DNA of 64,000 bases from Frankineae bacterium MT45 (GCA_900100325.1 LT629697.1:496001-560000), one strand, 5' to 3'; counted from the first letter of the stretch, positions 1 to 8,109 are shown. Translations and numbers: made by a program. Notes: generated from the sequence alone by a model not told the origin.

Positions 1-1
1 A

Positions 2-787
2 ACGATTCCTTGCGTCTTCAACCCTGGCCAGGGCCTGGTCCTCGGGACGGTCCCACCGGGGGGCGCTCCGGTGGTAACTCCGACGCCACCGGGTGGCCCG
101 ACGCCGTTCCCGACCCCTCCGGACGCCGGCGGCCTACCGACGCCGACGCCCGTCCCGACTCCGGTCGGGTCGCCGGTCCCGACGCCGCGCCCGACCCCGC
201 TGCCGTCGGCGGTCCCGACGCCACTGCCGACGCTGCGGCCGACACCGGTCCCGACGCCGGTTCACATCAAGGCCAGCTACAGCGCAGCCGGATCGGCCGT
301 CGTGCCCGGCCTCAATGGGACGGCGAAGATCGCCGGGGCGCAGATCTCCGTGGATGTCGATCTGTCGGCCAATAAGTTCACCGGCACGACGACCGTCCCG
401 AACTTCACCATCAACGCAGCGATCTTCGGGTTCATACCGGCGACGGTGGTCGCCTCCTACCTGCAGGTCGGTGCCCTCTCCGGAAGCATTGCCGCGAACG
501 GTCGGGACATCTCGGTCGACCTCACGGCGCGTCTGGGCATCGTGTCGATCAAGGCACTCGGTCTCTCGCTGAGCTCGAGTACGTGTGCGACCGCTTCCCC
601 GGCCAAGATCCATCTGGCCAGTGATGGCACCGGGAAGTTCTCGGTGCTTCAGGGTGGCACGGTGACCTCCAAGTTCGCGGTCGGGAAGATGGCCAACTGC
701 GGCCCGCTGACGGACATCCTGAACACCTACGTCTCCGGGGCCAGCAACACGCTGACCCTGCAGCTGTCGGCGGCCCACCTCAGCTAG
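2..787 (+). CDS. Exported array protein, 3' part (cut by left edge)
   Basis: The reading frame is open from base 2, so the true start lies outside the window. The first residues (TIPC...GQGLVLGTV) match the end of the Cys-paired N-terminal domain seen complete in the next three genes. A Pro/Thr linker (TPTP, PTP repeats, roughly bases 60-260) follows, then a C-terminal domain of about 175 residues with the hallmarks [25 protein letters not shown] and NTLTLQL. Two cysteines in this domain may pair. The C-terminal domain is shared with the proteins at 3133, 4889 and 56868. No enzyme motif is visible. A cell-surface or matrix role is inferred from the export signals of its paralogues. Confidence 0.85.
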   Translation, partial: TIPCVFNPGQGLVLGTVPPGGAPVVTPTPPGGPTPFPTPPDAGGLPTPTPVPTPVGSPVPTPRPTPLPSAVPTPLPTLRPTPVPTPVHIKASYSAAGSAVVPGLNGTAKIAGAQISVDVDLSANKFTGTTTVPNFTINAAIFGFIPATVVASYLQVGALSGSIAANGRDISVDLTARLGIVSIKALGLSLSSSTCATASPAKIHLASDGTGKFSVLQGGTVTSKFAVGKMANCGPLTDILNTYVSGASNTLTLQLSAAHLS

Positions 788-807
788 CCCACGGCGCGGC
801 CCGCTCG

Positions 808-863
808 CCTTGTAGTCCGAACTTCCGAATCGCACCCCGAAACCGGAAGTTCGGACTACAAGG
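808..863. repeat. REP-like palindrome copy 1 / possible terminator
   Basis: Two perfect 20-bp inverted arms (808-827 and 844-863) flank a 16-nt spacer. The arms begin CCTTGTAG and end CGGAAG or its complement. The element lies 21 bp after the stop of the preceding gene, so it can act as a terminator. Related palindromes at 7350, 7501 and 7564 share the CTTTGTA...TACAAAG ends and the TCCG/CGGA inner edges, so it belongs to a dispersed family. Confidence 0.8.
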
Positions 864-924
864 AGCCCCCGGCTGCCCGTCAAACCCAACAAATGTTCGG
901 AAACTATATAAATTCCGCAAACCG

Positions 925-1034
925 TTGTAATTCCGGAAGGTTGACCGTAGGTTACTTCCTGCGGCGATCAGACAGCTACTCACAGTAGCGGGCAACCGGC
1001 TCGCTGGCGATCGTCGCTAACCGAGGGAGACATC
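925..1034 (+). promoter_or_regulatory. Conserved promoter and leader, copy 1
   Basis: A -35 TTGTAA (925-930), a 17-bp spacer and a -10 TAGGTT (948-953) are followed by a leader of about 75 nt. The leader opens CGGCGATcaGACAGCTA and carries a small hairpin GCTACT/AGTAGC (975-989). The RBS GAGGGAGA (1023-1030) precedes the ATG. The same arrangement with the same 17-bp spacing occurs at 3024 and 4777, so it is unlikely to be chance. Confidence 0.75.
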
Positions 1035-2759
1035 ATGGATTCACCCTTTGAGAAGCGAAAGCTGCTCAAATCCGTATCCGGCGTGACGGTCGTCGGCCTG
1101 GTGGCGGGCCTCGCCACCGCGGCGGTTGCGGTCGTCAGCGGTGCGGCGCCGGCGTCGGCGGTCACGACGACCACCATCACCAAGACGCTCAACACCACCT
1201 GCACCATCCCGGTCGCCGGCGCGGAGAAGTACGCCGCGGTCGTCAAGGCGACCATCCCGACCAGCGCCAAGGTGGGTGACAAGATCGCCCTGCAGAATTT
1301 CTCCATCACGGTGACGCTCAACTCGGCGACCACCGACGCGCTCCAGATCCTGGGCGCCACCACGCTGCAGGGCTCCATCACGTCGGCGGCGACCCTGAGC
1401 CACGCCTCGCCGTCGCCGCTGTCGATCACGGCGACCGTCCCCACCACCGCGGTCCCGCAGACCGTCGACGCCAATGGGGACGGCCCGCCGTTCAGCATCA
1501 CCGCGACCGGCACGTCGCCGACGGCCACCTTCACCTCAGCCGGTACGGCAACGCTCACCGCCACCACAGTGAATGCGGTCTTCAACCCCAAGAACGCAGC
1601 CGGCACCAGCGTGCTGCCGGTGGCCAAGCAGTCCATCCCCTGCTCCTTCGACAGCGGGCAGAGCCTGGTTCTGGCCACGGTGCCGGTCGCGGCCACGACG
1701 CAGGCAGTGAGCAAGACGCTCAACACCACCTGCACGATCCCGGTCGCCGGAAACGAGACCTACGCGGCGAAGATCACCGGCACGCTGCCGATCACGGCCA
1801 AGGTCAATGACTCGGCCACGCTCTCCAACCTGAAGATCAGCATCCTGCTGAACACGGCGACGACGGACGCGCTGCAGATCCTGGGCGCCACCACGATCGC
1901 CGGCACGATCACGACGGGGACGACGATTACGCACGCAACCCCAGCCACCCAGTCGACGACCGCCACGGTGCCGACCACCGCGGTCCCGCAGACGGTCGAC
2001 GCCAACGGTGACGGGCCTCCGTTCACGATCACGGCGACCGGCACGGCTCCGTCGGTGAAGTTCACCTCGACCGGCACCGCGGTGCTCTCGGCGGCGACCG
2101 TGAGTGCGGTCTTCAACCCGAAGAACGCAGCCGGAGTCAGCGTGCTGCCGGTGGCCAAGCAGAAGATCGCCTGCAGCTTCGTCGCGGGTCAGAGCCTGGT
2201 CCTCGGCTCGATCACGGTCACCCCGGCAACCACGGTTGCCGTCAGCAAGACCCTGAACGCGACCTGCACCATTCCGGTCGCCGGCGTGCAGCACTATGTC
2301 GCGAAGGTCACCGGCACCCTGCCGATCAGCGGCAAGGTCGGCACCTCGGTCACGCTCAGTGGGCTCAAGATCAGCATTCTGTTGAACGTCGCCACCACGG
2401 ACGCGCTTCAGGTGCTCCAGGCGACGACCATCGCGGGCTCGGTGACGGCCGGCGTGACGCTGACCCATGCCACCCCGACGTCACTCAAGGCAACCGCCAC
2501 GGTGCCGACCACGGCGGTTCCGCAGACGGTCGACGCCAATGGTGACGGTCCGGCCTTCACCATCGTCGCTACCGGTACCGCACCCTCGGCGACGCTGACC
2601 TCGGCTGGTTCCGCCGTGATCTCGGTGGCGACTGTGGGCGCGGTCTTCAACCCGAAGAACGCGGCCGGAGTCAGCGTGCTCCCGGTGGCCAAGCAGACCA
2701 TTCCGTGCTCCTTCGATTCCGGGCAGAGCCTGGTACTCGGGACGATCACGGTCAGCTGA
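1035..2759 (+). CDS. Exported protein with three tandem DUF6801-like domains
   Basis: The protein has 574 residues. A twin-basic N-terminus, hydrophobic core and ASA cleavage site end at about residue 42. Three tandem copies of one domain follow, at about 49-225, 226-403 and 404-574 (period 177-178). Each copy starts NTTCTIPVAG or similar, contains a DANGDGP loop, then FNPKNAAG, and ends with IPCSF or IACSF followed by a GQSLVL segment. One early and one late cysteine per copy suggest an internal disulfide. From memory the CTIP...C...GQ pattern resembles Pfam DUF6801 of actinobacterial secreted proteins. It lacks the Pro/Thr linker and C-terminal domain of its neighbours. The ATG at 1035 has RBS GAGGGAGA. 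Function is unknown; a surface structural protein is inferred. Confidence 0.88.
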   Translation: MDSPFEKRKLLKSVSGVTVVGLVAGLATAAVAVVSGAAPASAVTTTTITKTLNTTCTIPVAGAEKYAAVVKATIPTSAKVGDKIALQNFSITVTLNSATTDALQILGATTLQGSITSAATLSHASPSPLSITATVPTTAVPQTVDANGDGPPFSITATGTSPTATFTSAGTATLTATTVNAVFNPKNAAGTSVLPVAKQSIPCSFDSGQSLVLATVPVAATTQAVSKTLNTTCTIPVAGNETYAAKITGTLPITAKVNDSATLSNLKISILLNTATTDALQILGATTIAGTITTGTTITHATPATQSTTATVPTTAVPQTVDANGDGPPFTITATGTAPSVKFTSTGTAVLSAATVSAVFNPKNAAGVSVLPVAKQKIACSFVAGQSLVLGSITVTPATTVAVSKTLNATCTIPVAGVQHYVAKVTGTLPISGKVGTSVTLSGLKISILLNVATTDALQVLQATTIAGSVTAGVTLTHATPTSLKATATVPTTAVPQTVDANGDGPAFTIVATGTAPSATLTSAGSAVISVATVGAVFNPKNAAGVSVLPVAKQTIPCSFDSGQSLVLGTITVS

Positions 2760-2847
2760 TATTTGGATTGCCCGGCGAAATTGTGTTAGGGCATTCGAAT
2801 TGCTGGGTAACCTCGCACAATTTAATTTAAGCCGGTTAGTTTGGCAT

Positions 2848-2892
2848 TAAAAGCCGGGTTACGTCGAGCAGTATGGCGTAACCCGGCTTTTA
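2848..2892 (+). terminator. Rho-independent terminator
   Basis: Perfect 16-bp inverted arms (2848-2863 and 2877-2892) with a 13-nt loop. The core is AAGCCGGGTTACG and the 3' arm ends CTTTTA. It lies 89 bp after the stop at 2759. The surrounding 2760-3020 stretch is clearly more AT-rich than the genes on either side and holds no ORF I can support. Confidence 0.85.
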
Positions 2893-3023
2893 CATATCTG
2901 GGAATCTGGGCGAAAAAGAGTCAGAATTGCATGGAACATGGAACAAATATAAGGACAAACGCATCATCCTCCCCGATACGCGGATAGTTCGCTCCATCGA
3001 CTAAATCAAATTCACGAAAGGTG

Positions 3024-3132
3024 TTGAAATCTTTGCTACTGGTCCGTAGGTTCGGAATTACGGCGATATAGACAGCTACCAAGAAATGGGCACGGGGCTC
3101 GTTCGCGTCTCGCCGATTATCAAGGGAGATTT
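3024..3132 (+). promoter_or_regulatory. Conserved promoter and leader, copy 2
   Basis: A -35 TTGAAA (3024-3029), a 17-bp spacer and a -10 TAGGTT (3047-3052) are followed by a leader opening CGGCGATatAGACAGCTA and containing GGGCACGGGGCTCG. RBS AAGGGAGA (3122-3129). The -10 box to start codon distance (86 nt) nearly equals the 87 and 89 nt of the other two copies. Confidence 0.75.
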
Positions 3133-4557
3133 ATGATGCCAGCACCTCTTGTGCGGCGGAGAACCATCAAGTACATAGCTGGTGTAGCGGTCGTCGGCCT
3201 CACCGCCGGGGTCGCCTCCGCGATCATGGGTGGCGCTTCGCCCGCCTCCGCCGCCACCATCGACGCCTCCGTCCCGACCACCTGCACCATCCCGGTGGCC
3301 GGTGCCGAGGAGTATGACGCCAAAATCACCGCCACCGTGCCGGACACCGCCAAGGTCGGTGACTCGGTCAGCCTGCAGAACTTCAAGATCAGCATCCTGC
3401 TGAATGTGGCGACCACCGATGCCCTGCAGATCCTCGGAGCCACCACCCTGCAGGGGTCGATCACCGCTGGCGCATCGCTGACCAACGCGACGCCGTCCGA
3501 CCTGTCGATCGTGGCTACCGTGCCGTCAACGCCCGTCCCGCAGACGCAGGACGCGAATGGTGACGGTCCGGCGTTCACGATCACGGCGACCGGCCCGTCG
3601 CCGTCGGCGACGCTCACCTCGGCCGGCACGGCAACCCTCACCGCAACGACGGTGAACGCGGTCTTCGACCCGAAGAACGCCTCCGGCACCAGCGTGCTGC
3701 CGGCCGCCAAGCAGAAGATTCCCTGCACCTTCGACTCGGGTGACAACCTCGTCCTGGTGAAGATCCCGGTTACCGCCGGGGGCGGTTCCACGCCGACGCC
3801 GGTCCCGCCGACGCCGACTCCGAAGGTGACGCCGACGCCGGTCGCGCCGACTCCTACGCCGGTTGCGCCCACGCCGACTCCGAAGGTGACGCCGACGCCG
3901 GTCGCGCCGACTCCTACGCCGGTTGCGCCCACGCCGACTCCGAAGGTGACGCCGACGCCGGTTGCGCCGACGCCCACTCCGGTTGGTCCGACGCCGACGC
4001 CATCCGGTCCGACGCCGACTCCGGCACCCAACATCACCCACATCAACTTTGATGCGACCGGGACGATCGGGCTCCCGACCGTCAACGGCACCGGCAAGGT
4101 CGGCCCGGGCACCATCGCGGCTGACGTCAACCTCAAGGGTGGATCCTTCACCGGCAAGTCCACCTTCCCGGACATCACCGTGAAGGCATCGCTCTTCGGA
4201 TTCATCCCGACCACGATCGTCTCCTCGTTCACGCAGCTCGGTGACCTCACCGGTCAGCTGGCTCCGGGAGCGAAGGACGTCACGGCCGATCTGAAGGCGA
4301 ATCTCGGGGTCAAGTCGGTGAAGGCCTTCGGCGTGCTGCCGTTGACCTCGAGTGGCTGCACGACCGCGTCGCCGGTCAGCATCCACCTGGCGTCGAACGG
4401 TAAGGGCGAGTTCAGTCCCTTCACCGGTGGCACGGTCAGCAGCAAGTTCGCGATCGGGAACCTGGCCAACTGTGGCCTGCTCACCCCGCTCCTGAACTTG
4501 ATCTTCCCGGGTCCGAACAACACCCTCACGCTGAACCTGGTCGCCCAGGACAGCTAG
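3133..4557 (+). CDS. Exported two-domain array protein with Pro/Thr linker
   Basis: 474 residues. A signal peptide ends ASA at about residue 41. One DUF6801-like domain follows at about 42-216 (TTCTIPVAG, DANGDGP, IPCTF, then DNLVL). A Pro/Thr/Val linker spans about 219-298, and the roughly 175-residue C-terminal domain starts near 299 (GTIGLPTVNGTGKVGPGTI, LFGFIPTTIVSSF, SSGCTTASP). In the linker, bases 3841-3900 and 3901-3960 are an exact 60-bp tandem duplication, preceded by a half unit at 3811-3840. Two ATGs are adjacent (3133, 3136); the first fits the RBS. No catalytic motif is visible. An extracellular, wall-spanning role is inferred from the linker. Confidence 0.87.
   Translation: MMPAPLVRRRTIKYIAGVAVVGLTAGVASAIMGGASPASAATIDASVPTTCTIPVAGAEEYDAKITATVPDTAKVGDSVSLQNFKISILLNVATTDALQILGATTLQGSITAGASLTNATPSDLSIVATVPSTPVPQTQDANGDGPAFTITATGPSPSATLTSAGTATLTATTVNAVFDPKNASGTSVLPAAKQKIPCTFDSGDNLVLVKIPVTAGGGSTPTPVPPTPTPKVTPTPVAPTPTPVAPTPTPKVTPTPVAPTPTPVAPTPTPKVTPTPVAPTPTPVGPTPTPSGPTPTPAPNITHINFDATGTIGLPTVNGTGKVGPGTIAADVNLKGGSFTGKSTFPDITVKASLFGFIPTTIVSSFTQLGDLTGQLAPGAKDVTADLKANLGVKSVKAFGVLPLTSSGCTTASPVSIHLASNGKGEFSPFTGGTVSSKFAIGNLANCGLLTPLLNLIFPGPNNTLTLNLVAQDS
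3811..3960 (+). repeat. 60-bp tandem repeat coding the Pro/Thr linker
   Basis: Bases 3841-3900 and 3901-3960 are identical over all 60 positions, and 3811-3840 repeats the second half of the unit. Each unit codes VAPTPTPVAPTPTPKVTPTP. Identity at synonymous sites means a recent duplication, so linker length is probably variable between strains. Confidence 0.9.
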
Positions 4558-4565
4558 CTCTCAAC

Positions 4566-4658
4566 CGGCCCACCAATAGGTAGCAGGTGGGCCGTCTGCA
4601 AAGGTCCATTCCCACGAGGGCCGGGTGGCATCGCCGAAACGGCGGCCAGCCGGCCCTC
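4566..4658 (+). terminator. Two consecutive hairpins after the array gene
   Basis: The first hairpin pairs CGGCCCACC (4566-4574) with GGTGGGCCG (4586-4594). The second pairs GAGGGCCGG (4616-4624) with CCGGCCCTC (4650-4658) and contains a nested CGCCG/CGGCG. Neither has a T tract, so termination here is likely but unproven. The remaining 4659-4776 stretch shows nothing I can assign. Confidence 0.6.
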
Positions 4659-4776
4659 TGCGGTCTCCGCATAGCCGAAGTTCATTGACGATTCCCCCCA
4701 ATTTGAAAGCGAACCCGTGCTACTCGTCCCAATCGATCCAGTACCGGGAAATCCGGCATATTGGACGGCCAAACTG

Positions 4777-4888
4777 TTGTATTTGCATGCAATAGGCCGT
4801 AGCTTCAAACCACGGCGGCGACACAGCTGACTCACATCAGCTGGCGGCACGGGGCCTGGTCGGCGCCGTCAATCGAGGGAGCCACATC
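4777..4888 (+). promoter_or_regulatory. Conserved promoter and leader, copy 3
   Basis: A -35 TTGTAT (4777-4782), a 17-bp spacer and a -10 TAGCTT (4800-4805). The leader opens CGGCGgCGACACAGCT and holds a hairpin CAGCTGA/TCAGCTG (4824-4842). RBS CGAGGGAG ends just before the GTG start. Sequence and spacing match the copies at 925 and 3024. Confidence 0.75.
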
Positions 4889-7303
4889 GTGGGAAGTACA
4901 GCCATGGGGAGACCGCGTCTGCGGTTGAGGACGAGAAGATCGGTCGCCGGCCTGGCGGTGGTCGGTCTGGCCGCGGGAGTGACGGCGATACTGGCCGGCG
5001 GTACATCGCCGGCCGCCGCGGCAGCGATCGACGCCACCGTCCCGACCACCTGCACCATTCCGGTGGCCGGCGCGGAATCGTATGACGCCAGGATCAGTGC
5101 CACGATCCCGGATGGTGCCGTCGTGGGCGACACCGTTTCGCTGCAGAACTTCAAGATCAGCATTGTGCTGAACGTCGCGACGACAGACGCGTTGCAGATC
5201 CTGGGGGCCACCACCCTGGAGGGCTCGATCACCGCTGGGGCCACGCTCACCAACGCATCACCGTCGAACCTCTCGATCGTCGCGACGGTGCCGGTTACGC
5301 CAGTCCCGCAGACGCAGGACGCAAACGGCGATGGTCCGGAGTTCACCATTACGGCCAGCGGCCCGTCGCCGACGGCGACGCTCACCTCAGCTGGCACCGC
5401 CGTGCTGACCGCGACCACGGTGAACGCAGTCTTCAATCCGAAGAACGCAGCTGGGGCCAGCGTGCTTCCGGCGGCCAAGCAGATCATCCCCTGCAAGTTC
5501 AACGCGGGCGACAACCTCGTGCTTGCCTCGATCCCGGTCAGCGGGCCGCTGCCGCCGACGCCGGTTGGGGATCTCGCCCCATACTCTGTATCGGTCCAGC
5601 TGACGGGTCCGAGCGCGGTCGAGGCTGGTTCGCCGGCCACCTACGTGGCAACCTCCCGATACACGAGTGGGCCGTACAGCGGACAGCTATTCGGCGCGTC
5701 GGCGACCTTTGTAGACGACACGACCGGCACGACGCTCTGTTACACCTCCGGCCCGTGCGTCGTCACCTTCCCAACTGCCGGAATAACCCACCACGTCCAC
5801 GCGGACGTCGCGAGCCACTTCATATGCTGCGTCAGTTCGGGGGACCCGGGCTACGTCGCCGGGCCGTCGAACATCGTCGACACCGAGGTGGTGCCAGTCG
5901 GGACGGTGTTGCCAACCCCGACGCCAGCGCCCGGCCCCCCGACGCCGAGCCCGGCTCCAACTCCGACGCCGCTGCCGGTACGCCAGCACGTGACGCTCAC
6001 CGGACCGACCTCGGCACCCGCTGAGGCCACCCCGTTCACCTACACAGCGACGACGCAACTCCCGGTCGGGCGCATCTCGTTCTACGACGGAACAACCCTG
6101 CTCGTGACCAGCACCGCGGCCAGCGGGACGGCCACCTCCTTCACGGAGCGGCTCTACCTCAGCTCCGGCACGCATAACCTGATCGCCACGACCGAGAGCT
6201 GGAACGGGCTGGACTACGGCGGACGCGACAACGTGTCGAACACGCTCACCGTCGTTATCGCACCCGTCCTGCCGACGCCCCTGCCACCGTTGCCGTCACC
6301 TTCACCGACGCCGGTCACCGATCTCGCGCCGTGGGGCGTCGCGATGCAGCTGCAAGGGCCGAGCACGGTCACCGTCGGCACAAAGGCAACCTACGCGGCT
6401 TCCGCGTACTACACGACCGGCCCGCTCAGTGGGCAAGCCGTAGGCCAATCACTCCAATACATCGACGAGGCCACCGGCGCGACCCTCTGTGACACGTCCG
6501 GGCCGTGCGACGTGACGTTCCCGACCGCCTTCGTCACACACCATGTGCATGCGTTCCTCCGGAACACCTTCACCTGCTGCGTCAGTTCAGGGAACCCGGG
6601 CCACACCGACGCGACGTCGAACACCGTCGACACCGTCGTCGTGCCGGGACCGGTTGTCACGCCGATCCTGTCCCCGACGCCGGCTCCTACGACTCCAACG
6701 CCGACACCCGCGCCGACGCCGAGTCCCACACCGTCGATACCGTTCGACCCGACGCCGTCACCTAGTCCGGCTCCTCACCTGACGCACATCGATTTCACTG
6801 CCACGGGCACGATTGGTCTGCCGACGGTGAATGGCACGGGCAAGGTTGGTCCGGGCACGATCTCGACGGATGTGAACCTCAAGGGTGGTTCCTTCACCGG
6901 TACCTCGTCCATCCCGGACATCACGGTGAACGCCTCGCTGTTCGGGTTCATCCCGACGACGATCGTGTCGTCCTTCACCCAGGTCGGTCTGCTCACCGGG
7001 CAGCTCGCACCGGGAGCGACGGACGTGACGGCGGATCTGAAGGCCAACCTCGGCGTCAAGTCGGTCAAGGCCCTCGGTGTGCTGCCGCTGACCTCGGGTA
7101 ACTGCTCGACCGCCTCGCCGGTCAGCATTCACCTGGCCTCCAACGGAAAGGGCCAGTTCAGCCCCTTCACCGGCGGCACGCTCAGCAGCACCTTCGCCAT
7201 CGGCAAGCTCGCCAACTGTGGCCTGCTCACCGATCTGCTCAACGCGATCTTCCCGGGCAACGCCAACACCCTCACGCTGAAGTTGGCGGCCAAGGGGAGC
7301 TAG
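4889..7303 (+). CDS. Large exported array protein with Ig-like insert domains
   Basis: 804 residues. A signal peptide comes first, then one DUF6801-like domain at about 43-222 with TTCTIPVAG and DANGDGP. An Ig-like segment A (about 228-337) has a four-cysteine pattern (TLCYTSGPC, then FICCVSSGDPGY). A different Ig-like fold (about 365-457) follows, then segment B (about 477-587), a clear duplicate of A (TLCDTSGPC, FTCCVSSGNPGH). A Pro/Thr/Ser linker leads to the shared C-terminal domain (about 631-804). GTG at 4889 fits the RBS CGAGGGAG; ATG 4904 is an in-frame alternative. The architecture suggests a stalked surface adhesin or matrix protein, which is an inference. It is the longest member of the array. 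Confidence 0.87.
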   Translation: MGSTAMGRPRLRLRTRRSVAGLAVVGLAAGVTAILAGGTSPAAAAAIDATVPTTCTIPVAGAESYDARISATIPDGAVVGDTVSLQNFKISIVLNVATTDALQILGATTLEGSITAGATLTNASPSNLSIVATVPVTPVPQTQDANGDGPEFTITASGPSPTATLTSAGTAVLTATTVNAVFNPKNAAGASVLPAAKQIIPCKFNAGDNLVLASIPVSGPLPPTPVGDLAPYSVSVQLTGPSAVEAGSPATYVATSRYTSGPYSGQLFGASATFVDDTTGTTLCYTSGPCVVTFPTAGITHHVHADVASHFICCVSSGDPGYVAGPSNIVDTEVVPVGTVLPTPTPAPGPPTPSPAPTPTPLPVRQHVTLTGPTSAPAEATPFTYTATTQLPVGRISFYDGTTLLVTSTAASGTATSFTERLYLSSGTHNLIATTESWNGLDYGGRDNVSNTLTVVIAPVLPTPLPPLPSPSPTPVTDLAPWGVAMQLQGPSTVTVGTKATYAASAYYTTGPLSGQAVGQSLQYIDEATGATLCDTSGPCDVTFPTAFVTHHVHAFLRNTFTCCVSSGNPGHTDATSNTVDTVVVPGPVVTPILSPTPAPTTPTPTPAPTPSPTPSIPFDPTPSPSPAPHLTHIDFTATGTIGLPTVNGTGKVGPGTISTDVNLKGGSFTGTSSIPDITVNASLFGFIPTTIVSSFTQVGLLTGQLAPGATDVTADLKANLGVKSVKALGVLPLTSGNCSTASPVSIHLASNGKGQFSPFTGGTLSSTFAIGKLANCGLLTDLLNAIFPGNANTLTLKLAAKGS

Positions 7304-7349
7304 CTGCTTGATCGTGGGTAGCCACTCCGCCTGCCAGCTCCCCCGCCAG

Positions 7350-7405
7350 CTTTGTACTTCGAGCATCCGTTTTTCCGGCTGAAATCGGAACTTCGGAGTA
7401 CAAAG
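7350..7405. repeat. REP-like palindrome copy 2
   Basis: Imperfect 20-bp arms (7350-7369 and 7386-7405; about 16 of 20 pair) begin CTTTGTACTTCG and end CGGAGTACAAAG. It lies 46 bp after the stop of the 804-residue array protein and could terminate it. The right arm with the preceding GAAAT is identical to that of copy 4. Confidence 0.75.
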
Positions 7406-7500
7406 CAGCGGCGGGTGGATTGATGCAATGGAGGGCCGGGCGACCGTCGCAACTGTGGACGGCGTCCGGCCCTCTTGGCTTTGCCCGGCCCCCCGAGCCG

Positions 7501-7556
7501 CCTTGTATGCCGGACTTCCGATTTTCGGCCCAGAATCGGAAGCTCCGACTACAAAG
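7501..7556. repeat. REP-like palindrome copy 3
   Basis: Left arm 7501-7520 (CCTTGTATGCCGGACTTCCG) and right arm 7537-7556 (ending CCGACTACAAAG) flank a 16-nt spacer containing TTTTCGG. Arm length and spacer length match copy 1. Confidence 0.75.
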
Positions 7557-7563
7557 CTGGACG

Positions 7564-7620
7564 CTTTGTACCCCCGGGCATCCGCTTTGCCGCCTGAAAT
7601 CGGAACTTCGGAGTACAAAG
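7564..7620. repeat. REP-like palindrome copy 4, with degenerate fifth copy
   Basis: Left arm 7564-7584 (CTTTGTAC...GCATCCG) and right arm 7601-7620 (CGGAACTTCGG...TACAAAG). It lies only 7 bp after copy 3. A decayed fifth copy is recognisable at 7781-7846, where GAAATC, AACTTCG and TACAAA survive in order. The rest of 7304-8109 has short ORFs on both strands, but none has an RBS or protein-like composition I can support. Confidence 0.75.
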
Positions 7621-7923
7621 CGCGGCGGGGCGGACCCTGGGTGTGGCAGCAGGCAGCAGGCGCCGTGGCTAGGGCGCGGCCATGGGTGCGGCAGCGGCGC
7701 GTAGGTGCGCGGACGGCGGCAGGGTGCGCGTGGTGCTGTGCGGGGTGGCCACCGTGCGTTGCAGAGCCAAACAGCGGGAAGTTTGTCCGTATTTGCGGCC
7801 TATCTTTGGCAATTTTGAGGAAATCCCAACTTCGAAATTACAAATGTGTGATTATCGTTTAGTGTCGTAGGCAGGAGTTCGGGCCGGGCGTCGGGGGACG
7901 TCAAATAGAGCTCCTGGGCCGAA

Positions 7924-7972
7924 AGGCAGGAGAAGCCACTCGCCGGGGGGCGGGGCCGCGCTTCTCCTGCCT
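7924..7972. repeat. Strong 13-bp inverted repeat
   Basis: AGGCAGGAGAAGC (7924-7936) and GCTTCTCCTGCCT (7960-7972) pair perfectly around a 23-nt GC-rich spacer. It lies between convergent genes, far from either stop, and has no T tract. It could be a bidirectional transcription barrier or a remnant of a mobile palindrome. Confidence 0.7.
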
Positions 7973-8064
7973 GGCCACTTGGACGCCCAACGGATTGGAC
8001 GCTCGAAGAGATCTGCTCTCTGCGCGCCTGGGGTGCACATAGGGCGGTATGTGCACGGCCGGGT

Positions 8065-8094
8065 GAACCGAGGATCCTGGGGGGTTCTCGGTTC
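8065..8094 (-). terminator. Hairpin downstream of the 8110 gene
   Basis: GAACCGAG (8065-8072) pairs with CTCGGTTC (8087-8094) around a 14-nt loop. It lies 15 bp beyond the stop of the leftward gene at 8110, where a terminator is expected. Confidence 0.6.
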
Positions 8095-8109
8095 GCGGAT
8101 ACCCGAAAG

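Noticed and set aside
945-964. Hairpin CCGTAGG/CCTGCGG in the array leader as a riboswitch stem
   Set aside because: It overlaps the -10 box, so it is most likely not transcribed. I also could not match the leader to c-di-GMP, c-di-AMP or other riboswitch consensus patterns.
4554-4850. 98-codon leftward ORF between two array genes
   Set aside because: It runs through the terminator hairpins and the conserved promoter of the next gene.
7428-7862. Rightward ORF in the palindrome region
   Set aside because: It runs through three palindromic repeats, has no RBS and no protein-like composition.
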